Positions 44,729-53,951 of a stretch of DNA of 64,000 bases are shown here, piece after piece. A program made the translations under genes and the position numbers. How positions within the stretch are numbered: the stretch's first letter is position 1; each line of letters starts with the position of its first letter. This DNA comes from BQJU01 sp964015035 (lineage in GTDB: Bacteria > Bacteroidota > Bacteroidia > Chitinophagales > Saprospiraceae). The DNA is taken from the NCBI GenBank assembly GCA_964015035.1, contig CAXHCA010000001.1, forward strand, positions 62,001 to 126,000, given 5' to 3'. The notes under the pieces were generated by a model that saw nothing but the letters and a program-made list of their open reading frames with translations, did no database searches and had not been told where the DNA came from.

Positions 44729-45724
44729 ATGTATAACGATATCCTTTTATTAGATTTTTTGGGCCTCCCCATGTGTTGGTGGTGGTGGTTGCTTTGCTCT
44801 TTGGGCGCTTTCCTTTTAGGGTGGTTGTTGCATTGGCTCTTTTTTACTCGTGGACTCAAAGAGCAATTAGCCCTGGCCATTAGTGAACGAGACGGCTATC
44901 ACGCCAAGTTCACCAATTTGGAGAAGGATTATATGAGCTTGAAATACCAATTGGAACAGCTGGAAAAGGACAAGGCGGCACTCAAGTTGTCTTTGCAAAA
45001 CTGTGAATCGGATAAAGCTGTTTTGGACATCAAGTTAAAAGCAGCGGCTGAAGCAGCTGCTAATGATGCCGGTCCTGGTATCATTGCGGGTGGAGGCATG
45101 GAAAGAGGCAGTAGTAGTGGAACCGATTATATGCTCTTGCTTGGAAAAGACAACCTACAGATTATTGAAGGTGTCGGCCCGAAAATCTCCAAATTATTGA
45201 CAAATGCCGGATTTGGCACCTGGACTGCAGTAGCGGCGGCCAGCTACGATGACTTGAAAAAAGTCCTTGATGATGCCGGTCCAAGATATCGGATTCACGA
45301 TCCCAAGACTTGGCCAAAGCAGGCTGAACTGGCAGCAAAAGGAGAATGGGAAGAACTGATTCAGTACCAGAAGTTTCTGGACACCGGCCGAGAAGATAAA
45401 GGCGATTTTGAAACGCCGTCTAAGGTGGAAAAACTGATCGCCAAGGTAATGGGCTTTTCCAATAATCCGGAAGACTTAAAGGTCATTGAAGGTGTAGGCC
45501 CAAAGATTGAGCAATTGTTAAAGGATGCAGGAATCAAAACCTGGTCAGATGTAGCCAATGCCTCTATTGAAAAGCTCAACGAAGTCCTTACCAATGCGGG
45601 GGATCGCTATCGCTTAGCAGATCCAACCACCTGGCCCAAACAAGCTGATTTAGCGGCTAGCGGAAAATGGGATGAGTTGAAGGAATATCAGGATTACCTC
45701 TCTGGAGGGAAAAGTCCAAAATAA
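44729..45724 (+). CDS. Membrane-anchored tandem helix-hairpin-helix protein
   Basis: A 331-residue protein. Residues about 14-39 are one hydrophobic helix with a Trp run (CWWWWLLCSLGAFLLGWLLHWLFF), 45-110 a coiled coil, 118-130 a glycine-rich linker, then two near-identical modules of about 78 residues (140-217 and 248-325). Each has a helix-hairpin-helix IIEGVGPKI(S/E)xLLxxAG, a second short unit and a TWPKQAxLAAxGxWxEL tail. HHH modules usually bind DNA or act in protein contacts, yet here they hang from a membrane anchor next to an OmpA-like protein. The function is unknown. Confidence 0.85.
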   Translation: MYNDILLLDFLGLPMCWWWWLLCSLGAFLLGWLLHWLFFTRGLKEQLALAISERDGYHAKFTNLEKDYMSLKYQLEQLEKDKAALKLSLQNCESDKAVLDIKLKAAAEAAANDAGPGIIAGGGMERGSSSGTDYMLLLGKDNLQIIEGVGPKISKLLTNAGFGTWTAVAAASYDDLKKVLDDAGPRYRIHDPKTWPKQAELAAKGEWEELIQYQKFLDTGREDKGDFETPSKVEKLIAKVMGFSNNPEDLKVIEGVGPKIEQLLKDAGIKTWSDVANASIEKLNEVLTNAGDRYRLADPTTWPKQADLAASGKWDELKEYQDYLSGGKSPK

Positions 45725-45747
45725 AGGCGCCTGATCAACAACTTATC

Positions 45748-45785
45748 GAAATCCCGGTTCTATGTAGGACTGGGATTTCTTATTA
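45748..45785 (+). terminator. Terminator after HHH protein gene
   Basis: GAAATCCCGGTTCT and AGGACTGGGATTTC can form a 14-bp stem (with wobble pairs) around a 4-base loop, followed by TTATT. It lies 24 bases after the stop of the HHH gene and before the lipoprotein gene. Confidence 0.7.
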
Positions 45786-45789
45786 CATC

Positions 45790-45800
45790 AGTGCTTGTTT
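45790..45800 (+). repeat. Repeat family 2, isolated end next to start codon
   Basis: AGTGCTTGTTT directly precedes the ATG at 45801 and matches the first eleven bases of the family 2 terminus. Short, so tentative. Confidence 0.35.
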
Positions 45801-46607
45801 ATGAAAAATCAACTGTTACTTTGGGCCTTTGTGGCCATGTTTACTGCCTGCCAAACTGCGGAAAACAAGGAAGCCTCCCCCTCAGATCAAGAAGAAATCG
45901 CTGTAAATCCAGCTGCTCCGGGATTTAACGAAGCGGCCTCTGATCCCGAGGCCATTGCCATTGCCGACGAGGTGATGGAAGCCATGGGAGGTCGGGCCGC
46001 CTGGGACCGAACACAATTCATTTATTGGAGTTTTTTTGGACGTCGCACCTTGCTTTGGGATAAATTTAACCAACGGGTAAGGATCAATGTTCCAGGGGAC
46101 AGTATGCTTTATTTGATTGATTTAGCGGAAGGTACCGGGATGGTAATGAAAAATGGTGAAGCTTTGGAACAACTGGATTCTTTGGCCAAATATGTGAAGC
46201 AGGGACAGAGCATCTGGATTAACGATGCCTACTGGCTGGTCATGCCCTACAAGCTAAAGGACAGCGGAGTCACCCTCAAATATGTCGGACAGGGCACCAC
46301 GCAAAATGGAAAAACAGCGGAAGTAGTAATGTTGACCTTTGAAAGGGTAGGGGACACTCCTCAGAATAAATACAAGGTCTATGTAGACCCGGAAAGTAAG
46401 CTGGTGATACAGTGGGATTTTTATAGTGATGCCGCTGACGAACAGCCGAGATTTACCACTCCCTGGGAAGGTTATCAGGATTTTCACGGTATTCTTTTGT
46501 CCGCCGGAAGGGGTGAAAATTCCTTATCGGAAATTGCGGTCTATAGCAAGGTGCCGACCACTGCCTTCACTGATTTTGCCTCACCGGCTATGGAAACATT
46601 TGAGTAA
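45801..46607 (+). CDS. Lipoprotein of unknown function
   Basis: A 268-residue exported lipoprotein: the signal peptide MKNQLLLWAFVAMFTAC ends at a lipobox FTAC. The mature protein has an acidic linker, an AIAIADEVMEAMGGRAAWDRTQFIYWSFFGRR segment and a beta-rich body (KYKVYVDPESKLVIQWDFY) that recalls LolA-like or outer-membrane lipoprotein carrier folds, the usual form of such Bacteroidota proteins with 'VMEAMGG' and 'WDFY' patterns. ATG at 45801 is chosen; a TTG two codons earlier is less likely. Confidence 0.8.
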   Translation: MKNQLLLWAFVAMFTACQTAENKEASPSDQEEIAVNPAAPGFNEAASDPEAIAIADEVMEAMGGRAAWDRTQFIYWSFFGRRTLLWDKFNQRVRINVPGDSMLYLIDLAEGTGMVMKNGEALEQLDSLAKYVKQGQSIWINDAYWLVMPYKLKDSGVTLKYVGQGTTQNGKTAEVVMLTFERVGDTPQNKYKVYVDPESKLVIQWDFYSDAADEQPRFTTPWEGYQDFHGILLSAGRGENSLSEIAVYSKVPTTAFTDFASPAMETFE

Positions 46608-46700
46608 CAGCTATTCTCTCCAGTAATTCATGGCGTTGCAATAAAAGTACAAATCTGCTGTAAATTAAGAAGCAATGTTTACTTGAGAGCAAAATAGAAC

Positions 46701-46708
46701 TATCTTTG
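46701..46708 (+). promoter_or_regulatory. -7 motif before aminotransferase gene
   Basis: TATCTTTG fits TAnnTTTG exactly and ends 24 bases before the ATG at 46733, the usual promoter distance in this phylum. Confidence 0.65.
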
Positions 46709-46732
46709 CGGCTAATTTTAAATTTACGTAAA

Positions 46733-47977
46733 ATGCCGTCTATTTCCAAACGAGCAGAATTTGTGCCTTTATCCCCATTTCGCAAGTTGGTACCTATTGC
46801 CAATCGCGTTAAGGCAGAAGGCAAAAAGGTGTATCATTTAAATATTGGCCAACCCGATATTGAAACACCACAGGCTGCCCTGGAGAAGCTTCGCAATACA
46901 GATTTGCGGATTCTCGAATACAGCCCGGCTGAAGGAATCTATTCCTATCGGAATAAGCTGGTGAATTACTACGAGAAGTTTGATGTCGCGGTAACACCAG
47001 ATGACATCATCGTCACTACGGGTGCCTCTGAGGCCATACAGATTCTCTTCCAGGCCTGTTTTGACGCCGAGGACGAAATCATCCTACCCGAACCATTTTA
47101 CGCCAACTATAACGGCTTTGCTCATATTGCGAATTTGAACATTAAACCAATCACCTGCGTAATTGAAGATGGGTTTGCACTACCCGATATCACGGCATTT
47201 GAAGCACTGATTAGGCCCAAGACCAAGGCTATTTTTATTACCAATCCCAATAACCCGACGGGCTGCTTTTATTCAAGGGAATCCCTGGAAAAACTGGCTG
47301 TTTTGGTGAAAAAATACGATTTGTTCTTGTTTGTAGATGAGGTGTATCGGGAGTTTTGTTATGATCAACAGACCTTCTTTTCCTCGTTGAATCTTGCGGG
47401 CATTGAGGAAAATGTGGTGGTAATGGATTCTATTTCCAAACGCTACAGTGCCTGTGGAGCAAGAATTGGAGCAATTGTTACACGCAATGAATCACTAAAG
47501 CAAAGTATTATCCGTTATGCCAAATTGCGTCTAAGCCCCCCCGGCTTAGGTCAAATTTTAGCGGAAGCTACGCTGGAAATGGATGAGACTTACATTGAGT
47601 ATGTCAAAGCAGAATACGATCGGCGTCGACGGGTTTTGTTCAATCGTTTGCAGGCCATGCCCGGTGTGGTAAGTTACCGACCAGGAGGGGCTTTTTACTG
47701 TTTTGCACAATTCCCCATTGATAGTGCAGACAAATTTTGCCGCTGGCTGCTGGAAGATTTTGACCATCAAGGTGCTACCGTTATGCTATCTCCGGGAGAA
47801 GGCTTTTATGCAACTCCTGGACTGGGGCATAATGAAGTGCGCATTGCCTATGTGTTAAATACCAATGATCTGGAAGCAGCCATGGATTGCTTGCAAAAAG
47901 GATTGGAAGTGTACCCAGGCAGAAAGGGAGATAACGAAGCTGTTTTATCGGGCGAAAGCCTGGTTTCAAAAAGATAA
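46733..47977 (+). CDS. Class I/II PLP aminotransferase
   Basis: A 414-residue fold-type I aminotransferase, AspC-like. Visible are LNIGQPDIETPQAAL at the start, TTGASEAIQILFQACFD, ITNPNNPTGCFYS, FVDEVYREF and DSISKRYSACGARIG, whose Lys is the expected PLP lysine. The substrate is probably aspartate or another common amino acid but cannot be fixed from sequence. The ATG at 46733 is used, since a TTG upstream lies in the promoter. Confidence 0.93.
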   Translation: MPSISKRAEFVPLSPFRKLVPIANRVKAEGKKVYHLNIGQPDIETPQAALEKLRNTDLRILEYSPAEGIYSYRNKLVNYYEKFDVAVTPDDIIVTTGASEAIQILFQACFDAEDEIILPEPFYANYNGFAHIANLNIKPITCVIEDGFALPDITAFEALIRPKTKAIFITNPNNPTGCFYSRESLEKLAVLVKKYDLFLFVDEVYREFCYDQQTFFSSLNLAGIEENVVVMDSISKRYSACGARIGAIVTRNESLKQSIIRYAKLRLSPPGLGQILAEATLEMDETYIEYVKAEYDRRRRVLFNRLQAMPGVVSYRPGGAFYCFAQFPIDSADKFCRWLLEDFDHQGATVMLSPGEGFYATPGLGHNEVRIAYVLNTNDLEAAMDCLQKGLEVYPGRKGDNEAVLSGESLVSKR

Positions 47978-48066
47978 GGGAGAAAATTGGTAGTCTGGAA
48001 GTGACTCTTCGTCTACTTCCAGTTAAGAAACTTCTAACGGATCTTCTGTAAGCCTAAACAAAATTG

Positions 48067-48074
48067 TACCTTTG
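48067..48074 (+). promoter_or_regulatory. -7 motif before yidC
   Basis: TACCTTTG matches TAnnTTTG exactly, 124 bases before the yidC ATG at 48198, so a leader of roughly 115 bases is likely. Confidence 0.55.
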
Positions 48075-48197
48075 CGGGGCTTTAACAAAATGATCACAAA
48101 TCGGTAGATAGCTACCGATTTTATTTGCAAAAATGGACGCTTTGTGGAGTGAAAAATGGTGAAGTCCCAAAGCGATCATTTGTATAAAAAGAACATA

Positions 48198-50114
48198 ATG
48201 GATAGGAATACCATCATTGGATTCAGTTTGATTTTCATCCTGTTGGTAGTTTGGCAACAGTTTATTGCGCCTTCGCCGGAAGAGATAGAGGCCATGCAAA
48301 GGACACAGGATTCTCTTGTCACAGTGGAAAGGCAGAAAGATAGCTTGGCCCGCCTGGAGAAAGAAGGAACAACTACAGCCCAGGAAATTACCACGCAAGA
48401 AAGCATTGAGCAGCAGATTCCTGATTCTTTGCGTCAAGCGCAATTGGGTTCTACATTTGGTCCTTTTGCTGCCGCCGCTTCAGGGAAAGAAACAACTTCT
48501 ACGTTGAGCAACGACTTGTTTACCATTACCTTCACGAATAAAGGAGGACGGATCAAGGAGGTCGTTTTGCACGACTTCAAGAAGTTAATGCTTAACGAGG
48601 AGGAGAAAGAAGTCAAGGTTCCGCTTAAGTTGCTGGAAGATGAAAAAAATAAATTTGAATATTTCTTGCCCATAGCTAATCTGCCCGGTGGTGGGGTAAA
48701 AACCTCCGATCTATACTTTGAGGCGATCAAAAAAGGAGAAAACGAAATCGTTTTTCGCGCCGACGCAGGGGAAGGCCGGTATTTTGAACAACACTACAAA
48801 GTAGAGCCGGGTACTTATGTAATAGACTATGACCTACAGTTTGAAGGGCTTCAAAACCTGATTGCCAATAATGCCCAGGCTATTGACCTTTATTGGGAAA
48901 ATCACCTTGATAAGATCGAAATCAATACCAATTTTGAGCGCAATTACTCAACGGTTTATTTCAAACCGATTGAAGATGGTACCGACTATTGTTCTTGTAC
49001 CTCTGACGATACCGAGGATATTGAGCAGCCATTAAAGTGGGTGTCCAATACCAACCAGTTTTTTAATAGCACCCTGATTGCTGAAGATCGTTTTCAGTCG
49101 GCCAAAATGGAATCCAAAACGCTGGATGCTGAGCTGCCTGATTTGAAGATACTGAGCTCCAACGTTAAAATCCCTTACGCCCATAGTGCAAGTGAGACCT
49201 TCTCCATGGATTTTTATATAGGGCCCAATGAGTTTGACCGCCTACGGGATCTCGGCTATAGTATCAGTGATGTGGTGCCTTTTGGTTGGAGCATTTTTGG
49301 AACAGTGAATCGCTGGATCATTCGGCCCCTCTTCAATTTCTTGTCTTCCTTTATAGGAAGTATGGGGATTGTGATCTTGGTGTTGACCTTGTTGGTAAAA
49401 CTGATTCTGTATCCGCTGACCTATCGGATGTTGTACTCCCAATCGAAGATGAGTGCGATGAAACCTCGACTGGAGGGACTGAAGGAAAAACACAAAGATG
49501 ATGCGCAGGCCCAACAGATGGAACAGATGAAAATGTACCGCGAATTTGGCGTGAATCCACTAGGTGGCTGTATGCCAATGGTGCTGCAAATGCCGATCTG
49601 GATTGCCTTGTACCGCTTTTTCCCGGCTTCCATCGAATTTAGACAAGCAAGCTTTCTTTGGGCAACCGATCTTTCCTCCTATGACGTTTTCCTGAGATTG
49701 CCGGTATCCCTGCCATTGGGATTTGGTTCACATATCAGTTTGTTTACCTTTTTGTGGGCCATTACTACGTTGATCTACACCTATTATAATACCAAGCACA
49801 TGGATATGTCGGCCAATCCGGCTATGAAATACATGCAGTACTTGATGCCATTGTTTTTCCTCGGTTTCTTTAACAGTTATGCTTCTGGTCTGACCTGTTA
49901 CCTCTTGTTCAGTAACCTGTTTAATATTACGCAGACCATTGTGACCAAGAATTACATCATTGATCAGGAAAAAATCAAGGCGGAGCTAGAAGCTTACAAA
50001 AAGAAACCCAAGAAGAAGAAATCTGGTTTCCAAGAACGACTAGAAAAAGCATTAAAGGAACAGCAGCGTGTACAAGCAGAGCGCGAAAAGGGTAAGAAAA
50101 CAGGCAAAAAATAA
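48198..50114 (+). CDS. yidC: Membrane protein insertase YidC
   Basis: Inserts proteins into the inner membrane, with or without Sec. The N-terminus MDRNTIIGFSLIFILLVVW is the first helix and is typical of Bacteroidota; a large periplasmic beta domain follows (residues about 60-370), then the 60KD insertase domain with GSMGIVILVLTLLVKLILYPLTYRMLYSQSKMSAMKPRLEGLKEKHK and the helices up to about residue 590. The lysine-rich C-terminal tail (about 40 residues) resembles ribosome-binding tails. Length is about 638. The start at 48198 is preferred to an ATG 14 codons earlier. Confidence 0.96.
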   Translation: MDRNTIIGFSLIFILLVVWQQFIAPSPEEIEAMQRTQDSLVTVERQKDSLARLEKEGTTTAQEITTQESIEQQIPDSLRQAQLGSTFGPFAAAASGKETTSTLSNDLFTITFTNKGGRIKEVVLHDFKKLMLNEEEKEVKVPLKLLEDEKNKFEYFLPIANLPGGGVKTSDLYFEAIKKGENEIVFRADAGEGRYFEQHYKVEPGTYVIDYDLQFEGLQNLIANNAQAIDLYWENHLDKIEINTNFERNYSTVYFKPIEDGTDYCSCTSDDTEDIEQPLKWVSNTNQFFNSTLIAEDRFQSAKMESKTLDAELPDLKILSSNVKIPYAHSASETFSMDFYIGPNEFDRLRDLGYSISDVVPFGWSIFGTVNRWIIRPLFNFLSSFIGSMGIVILVLTLLVKLILYPLTYRMLYSQSKMSAMKPRLEGLKEKHKDDAQAQQMEQMKMYREFGVNPLGGCMPMVLQMPIWIALYRFFPASIEFRQASFLWATDLSSYDVFLRLPVSLPLGFGSHISLFTFLWAITTLIYTYYNTKHMDMSANPAMKYMQYLMPLFFLGFFNSYASGLTCYLLFSNLFNITQTIVTKNYIIDQEKIKAELEAYKKKPKKKKSGFQERLEKALKEQQRVQAEREKGKKTGKK

Positions 50115-50159
50115 TTTTTATTGCCTATAATAGTAGTCCATAACTAAAATATCCAGGCT

Positions 50160-50720
50160 ATGAAAATCGGATCATTAAGCATATTATTTTTTGCCGTTTT
50201 GTTGCTCACCGCCTGCAATCGTAAGGCAGTGGAAACGGTTGAAGCCAAACCGATCGAGAAACATCCAGAGCCTACTCAGGTGCATACCGCTCCAGAGGAA
50301 TTGGTAGACGTGGTTTCGGCGAAACCACATTTGGTAGCAAGCATCAAAAAGACGGCATGTTATGGTAAATGCCCGGTTTTCGAGGCCAAATTTTACTCAG
50401 ATGGCAAAGCCACTTACCACGGCAAAAAATTTGTAGATCGCGAAGGCTATTACGTTGCGGTGATTGATGAATTTATTGTCTCGGAGATTGCCCGAAAGGC
50501 CAATGAAATTGGTTTCTTTAAATTGGATGAAACTTATCCAAAAAATGGAAGAAACATCACTGACCTTCCCAATACCATCACTATGGTCAACGATGGCATC
50601 CAAAAGAAGTCAATCATCAACAATCACGAAGCGCCTGCTAATTTGCAAGAATTTGAACAATACCTGCAAAGTCAAATTGACAAATTGGAATGGACCGAGG
50701 TAGAAAGCTTGGATGATTAG
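50160..50720 (+). CDS. DUF6438 lipoprotein
   Basis: A 186-residue exported lipoprotein (signal MKIGSLSILFFAVLLLTAC, lipobox LTAC). A proline-rich linker precedes the DUF6438 domain, KTACYGKCPVFEAKFYSDGKATYHGKKFVDREGYY, with a CYGKC motif. Function unknown. It starts 45 bases after yidC and its last codons overlap the stop of the convergent gene at 50717. Confidence 0.85.
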   Translation: MKIGSLSILFFAVLLLTACNRKAVETVEAKPIEKHPEPTQVHTAPEELVDVVSAKPHLVASIKKTACYGKCPVFEAKFYSDGKATYHGKKFVDREGYYVAVIDEFIVSEIARKANEIGFFKLDETYPKNGRNITDLPNTITMVNDGIQKKSIINNHEAPANLQEFEQYLQSQIDKLEWTEVESLDD

Positions 50721-51655
50721 AATACAACGTCAAAAACTTCCATACTAAAACGACCAATCTCTGGCTTTTTTGCCGGGATATTCCAGCTTCCCTGGTAAGT
50801 AATCTTGGTGGGCAAATACCAGTCTTCAGTTTTAGTCAAGAGGATTCTCATGGCCACATCAAAATCAAAAAAAGCACCTTGGTAAAATAGGTGGTAGTTG
50901 CGACCAACGACCTGAAAAGAGCTTTTTTCAAAGTACGTTTCCATTTGTTTAATCACCGTCTTATCTACCTTATGCTCTGTGAATTCAGGCTTGACTTCAG
51001 CGGTAAAGAGGTAACAGTCTTTCCCATCAAAGGCTGCTGACGTGATGGAATAGTTGTAATATTCCGACAGGCGATCACTAAAGATAGCTGTCTTGCCCCC
51101 GATGAAAGGTACATTCACCTCTTGGCCGGGCTGGAACATGAGTTTCTTCAACTCCGCAATGTGCTTTTCCATGCCTTTGGCCCCCTGATCAGTAATCTCG
51201 GGAGGTAGATCGGGTTCACACTTCTCTCCTTCGGTAAAAAAGATGCGGTCAAACATCTTGGCCGTGTAGTATTTGTACTGTTTCTTTTTCTTATAAAAAT
51301 TCCCGCTACTTACTTCGTCCTGTACTTCCATTGTACGGCAACGATTGACCACCTGCTGCTCTGTGCGACTGGAATATTGGGCTTTCTGGCGACCTTTTTT
51401 GTCAAAAAACACCATTTCATTTTGGGCAGTATAGCTGACCAAGCGCAAGTTGTGAAAAGCCTGGTAAAAGCTCTTATCTTCGATAACCATGCGAATGAAT
51501 TCCTCCACATCAAAGCCCTGTCGGCTGGCGGTGACAACAAATGAATCCAGGAAAACGACTGCTGCCACCCCCTTATAGGCTGTGTCTGCCTCTATTTTCT
51601 GGGCATTTAAGGTCAAAAAGCTATTGAAGAAGATTAAAAACGTGCAAAACCTCAT
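50717..51655 (-). CDS. Secreted protein of unknown function
   Basis: A 312-residue exported protein: signal peptide MRFCTFLIFFNSFLTLNAQ. The start of the mature protein, AAVVFLDSFVVTASRQGFDVEEFIRMVIEDKSFYQAFHNLRL, is typical of a family common in Bacteroidota, with a long basic middle (SSGNFYKKKKQYKYYT). No enzyme motif was recognised. It overlaps the DUF6438 gene tail to tail by 4 bases. Confidence 0.78.
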   Translation of the reverse strand: MRFCTFLIFFNSFLTLNAQKIEADTAYKGVAAVVFLDSFVVTASRQGFDVEEFIRMVIEDKSFYQAFHNLRLVSYTAQNEMVFFDKKGRQKAQYSSRTEQQVVNRCRTMEVQDEVSSGNFYKKKKQYKYYTAKMFDRIFFTEGEKCEPDLPPEITDQGAKGMEKHIAELKKLMFQPGQEVNVPFIGGKTAIFSDRLSEYYNYSITSAAFDGKDCYLFTAEVKPEFTEHKVDKTVIKQMETYFEKSSFQVVGRNYHLFYQGAFFDFDVAMRILLTKTEDWYLPTKITYQGSWNIPAKKPEIGRFSMEVFDVVF

Positions 51656-51841
51656 AATGATGCTGACTTAGTTGGTAAAGGTACTAACGAATTTGTTTTG
51701 GGCCAATTAGAATAGATGATTGAAACAATCCTCTGATTAGTCAAAATCACTCCTTCCTCAGTTAAAATTTTCTTTCTATAAAATCATTAACTTTAAAACT
51801 GAACTTTCACTATTTTCGCCGAAAATCAAACAAACCGAATT

Positions 51842-52729
51842 ATGAAAAATATAGCAGTAGTAGGTGCGGGGACCATGGGAAATGGCATTGCGCATGTTTT
51901 TGCCATGAATGGTTTTGCGGTAAATCTCATTGATATTTCTTCGGATGCTTTAGATCGGGCGTTAACTACGATTGAAAAGAATCTGGACCGGATGATCAAA
52001 AAAGAACGCATTTCTGAAGCCGATAAAAAAGCGACGTTGGCCAATATCCAGAAACATACAAGTATAGAAACTGGGGTTGCCAATGCCGATCTGGTGGTAG
52101 AAGCAGCTACTGAAAATGTAGATTTAAAGCTCAAAATTTTTGTTCAATTAGATACCCATAGCCCAGAAGGAGCCATTTTGGCCACCAATACCTCTTCCAT
52201 TTCTATTACTAGAATTGCGGCATCAACCAAACGCCCAAATCAGGTGATTGGCATGCACTTTATGAATCCGGTACCTGTGATGAAACTGGTGGAGGTGATC
52301 AGAGGTTATGCCACTTCTGATAAGGTGACGGAAACAATCATGGCACTATCGGCGAAACTGGGGAAAAGTCCGGTGGAAGTTAACGATTATCCCGGCTTTG
52401 TGGCTAATCGTATCCTGATGCCGATGATCAACGAAGCCATTTATACCCTTTACGAAGGAGTAGCTGGTGTACAGGAAATTGACACCGTCATGAAGTTGGG
52501 AATGGCACATCCGATGGGGCCCTTGCAGCTTGCTGATTTCATTGGATTGGACGTTTGTTTATCGATCCTCAATGTGCTGTATGATGGCTTTGGAAATCCC
52601 AAATACGCGCCATGTCCGCTACTGGTCAATATGGTAATGGCTGGCAAGATGGGCGCAAAAACCGGTGAAGGTTTTTATGTATACACTCCTGGTTCCAAAG
52701 AATTGGTGGTCGCCAAGAATTTTCAATAG
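51842..52729 (+). CDS. 3-hydroxyacyl-CoA dehydrogenase (3-hydroxybutyryl-CoA type)
   Basis: A 295-residue single-domain 3-hydroxyacyl-CoA dehydrogenase that oxidises (S)-3-hydroxybutyryl-CoA with NAD+ or NADP+. GAGTMGNGIAHVFA forms the Rossmann loop at residues 8-21, and NTSSISITRIAASTKRPNQVIGMHFMNPVPVMKLVEVI contains the catalytic His, with the NRILMPMINEAIYTLYEGVA helix after it. It belongs to beta-oxidation or butyrate metabolism. It has its own promoter region and is followed 5 bases later by a family 2 repeat. Confidence 0.93.
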   Translation: MKNIAVVGAGTMGNGIAHVFAMNGFAVNLIDISSDALDRALTTIEKNLDRMIKKERISEADKKATLANIQKHTSIETGVANADLVVEAATENVDLKLKIFVQLDTHSPEGAILATNTSSISITRIAASTKRPNQVIGMHFMNPVPVMKLVEVIRGYATSDKVTETIMALSAKLGKSPVEVNDYPGFVANRILMPMINEAIYTLYEGVAGVQEIDTVMKLGMAHPMGPLQLADFIGLDVCLSILNVLYDGFGNPKYAPCPLLVNMVMAGKMGAKTGEGFYVYTPGSKELVVAKNFQ

Positions 52730-52733
52730 GCTC

Positions 52734-52803
52734 AGTGCATGTCTGGAGGTAGTCATTCAGTCTGCAATTTTCGCTGCTAAAGCACCTCCTCCAAACAAGC
52801 ACT
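52734..52803 (-). repeat. Repeat family 2, 70-bp copy between convergent genes
   Basis: Read on the minus strand the first 43 bases match the copy at 60145 with two mismatches (shared AGTGCTTGTTTGGAGG and GCTTTAG-AGCGAAAATTGC) and it ends in CCAGACATGCACT, an imperfect inverted copy. It begins 5 bases after the dehydrogenase stop and its last bases form part of the S4 gene stop codon. Confidence 0.85.
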
Positions 52804-53188
52804 AATAGATATCATCCTTAAACCTGTCGATGTTCCGACGCTCCCGCTTGGTGGGGCGTCCGGCACCTTTTTCCCGTTTTTCGGCGCCTCCTTTGCCGAC
52901 AAACCAGTCATTGTATTTGTTTAACTCATCCGCAGGGGTGAGGTCTTCATAACAAGTCTGGGCGAGGGGAGCCCCCACTCGTTTCTGTATCAAGTCCAAT
53001 ACTTTGTATTGTAGGTTAAATCCGTTCTTGCTCACCTGTAGCTGCTGGCCACGTTCCAGCATATAAGATGGCTTTACATTGATGCCATTGATTTTAATTT
53101 TACCAGATTTACAGGCATCGGTGGCCAATGTCCGGGATTTAAAAATCCGGACACTCCACAGCCACTTGTCTATTCTTACTTTTTCCAC
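52802..53188 (-). CDS. S4-domain RNA-binding protein (Hsp15-like)
   Basis: A 128-residue protein with an N-terminal S4 domain (VRIDKWLWSVRIFKSRTLATDACKSGKIKINGINV), as in heat-shock protein Hsp15, which recycles stalled 50S subunits with attached tRNA. The C-terminal 50 residues are basic, ending RPTKRERRNIDRFKDDIY. It follows the polyphosphate kinase gene by 13 bases, in a DUF58-ppk2-S4 operon. The stop codon uses two bases from the family 2 repeat. Confidence 0.9.
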   Translation of the reverse strand: MEKVRIDKWLWSVRIFKSRTLATDACKSGKIKINGINVKPSYMLERGQQLQVSKNGFNLQYKVLDLIQKRVGAPLAQTCYEDLTPADELNKYNDWFVGKGGAEKREKGAGRPTKRERRNIDRFKDDIY

Positions 53189-53201
53189 GATAAAAGGTAA
53201 A

Positions 53202-53942
53202 TTAATCTCGTTTTAGAGGCGGATATTGCATATCCAGTTTTTCCATGGCTTCCACCATAGCTTTTGCGATCACATAATTGCGATACCACCGCTTATCTAC
53301 CGGTACAATGGTCCACGGGAGTTCGCTGCGGTTGATCGCGTCTTCATAACAACGCATATATTCGTCCCAGCGTTCCCGTTCTTTCCAATCGCTGTCATTG
53401 TGTTTCCAATGTTTATCTGATTCATTCAAGCGTTCTTCCAATTCCAGCTTCTGCTGATCGTAGGAAATGTGCAGATAAAATTTGAAAATCAGGGTATTAT
53501 TATCAAAAGTGAGCAGGTTTTCAAAAGCATTGATCGCAGCCATTCGCTGGTCCACTTGGTGCTCATCAATCCAGCCATGCACCCGCTGAATCAAAATATC
53601 TTCGTAGTGAGACCGATTAAAAATTTGAATCATCCCCTTGGCTGGCACCTGTTTGTGCACTCGCCACAAGAAATCATGTGCAAATTCTTCTTCAGAGGGT
53701 TTTTTAAAGGAATAGACATTTACTCCGGAAGGATGACATTCCTCAAAAACATTGCCTACAGCTCCATCCTTACCGCTCCCATCCATGCCTTGTAGAATCA
53801 CCAAAATAGCGTGTTTGCGCTCTGCGTAGAGCACCTTCTGCAATTCACCGAGACGGTCTACCAATTTCTTGGTAATTTTTTCAACCTTGTCACGATCCAA
53901 GTCCTCTGGTGGATCAGTAGAAATTTCGTTTAGTTTAATCAT
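53202..53942 (-). CDS. ppk2: Polyphosphate kinase 2 family protein
   Basis: PPK2-family kinase moving phosphate between polyphosphate and nucleotides. At 246 residues it is a one-domain form. The Walker A GMDGSGKDG lies at residues 52-60, followed by FKKPSEEEFAHDFLWRVHKQVPAKGMIQIFNRSHYEDILIQRVH, with the NRSHYED segment typical of PPK2. Which class (ADP or AMP phosphorylating) cannot be told. It follows DUF58 by 9 bases and precedes the S4 gene by 13 bases. Confidence 0.92.
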   Translation of the reverse strand: MIKLNEISTDPPEDLDRDKVEKITKKLVDRLGELQKVLYAERKHAILVILQGMDGSGKDGAVGNVFEECHPSGVNVYSFKKPSEEEFAHDFLWRVHKQVPAKGMIQIFNRSHYEDILIQRVHGWIDEHQVDQRMAAINAFENLLTFDNNTLIFKFYLHISYDQQKLELEERLNESDKHWKHNDSDWKERERWDEYMRCYEDAINRSELPWTIVPVDKRWYRNYVIAKAMVEAMEKLDMQYPPLKRD

Positions 53943-53951
53943 ACATTGTGT

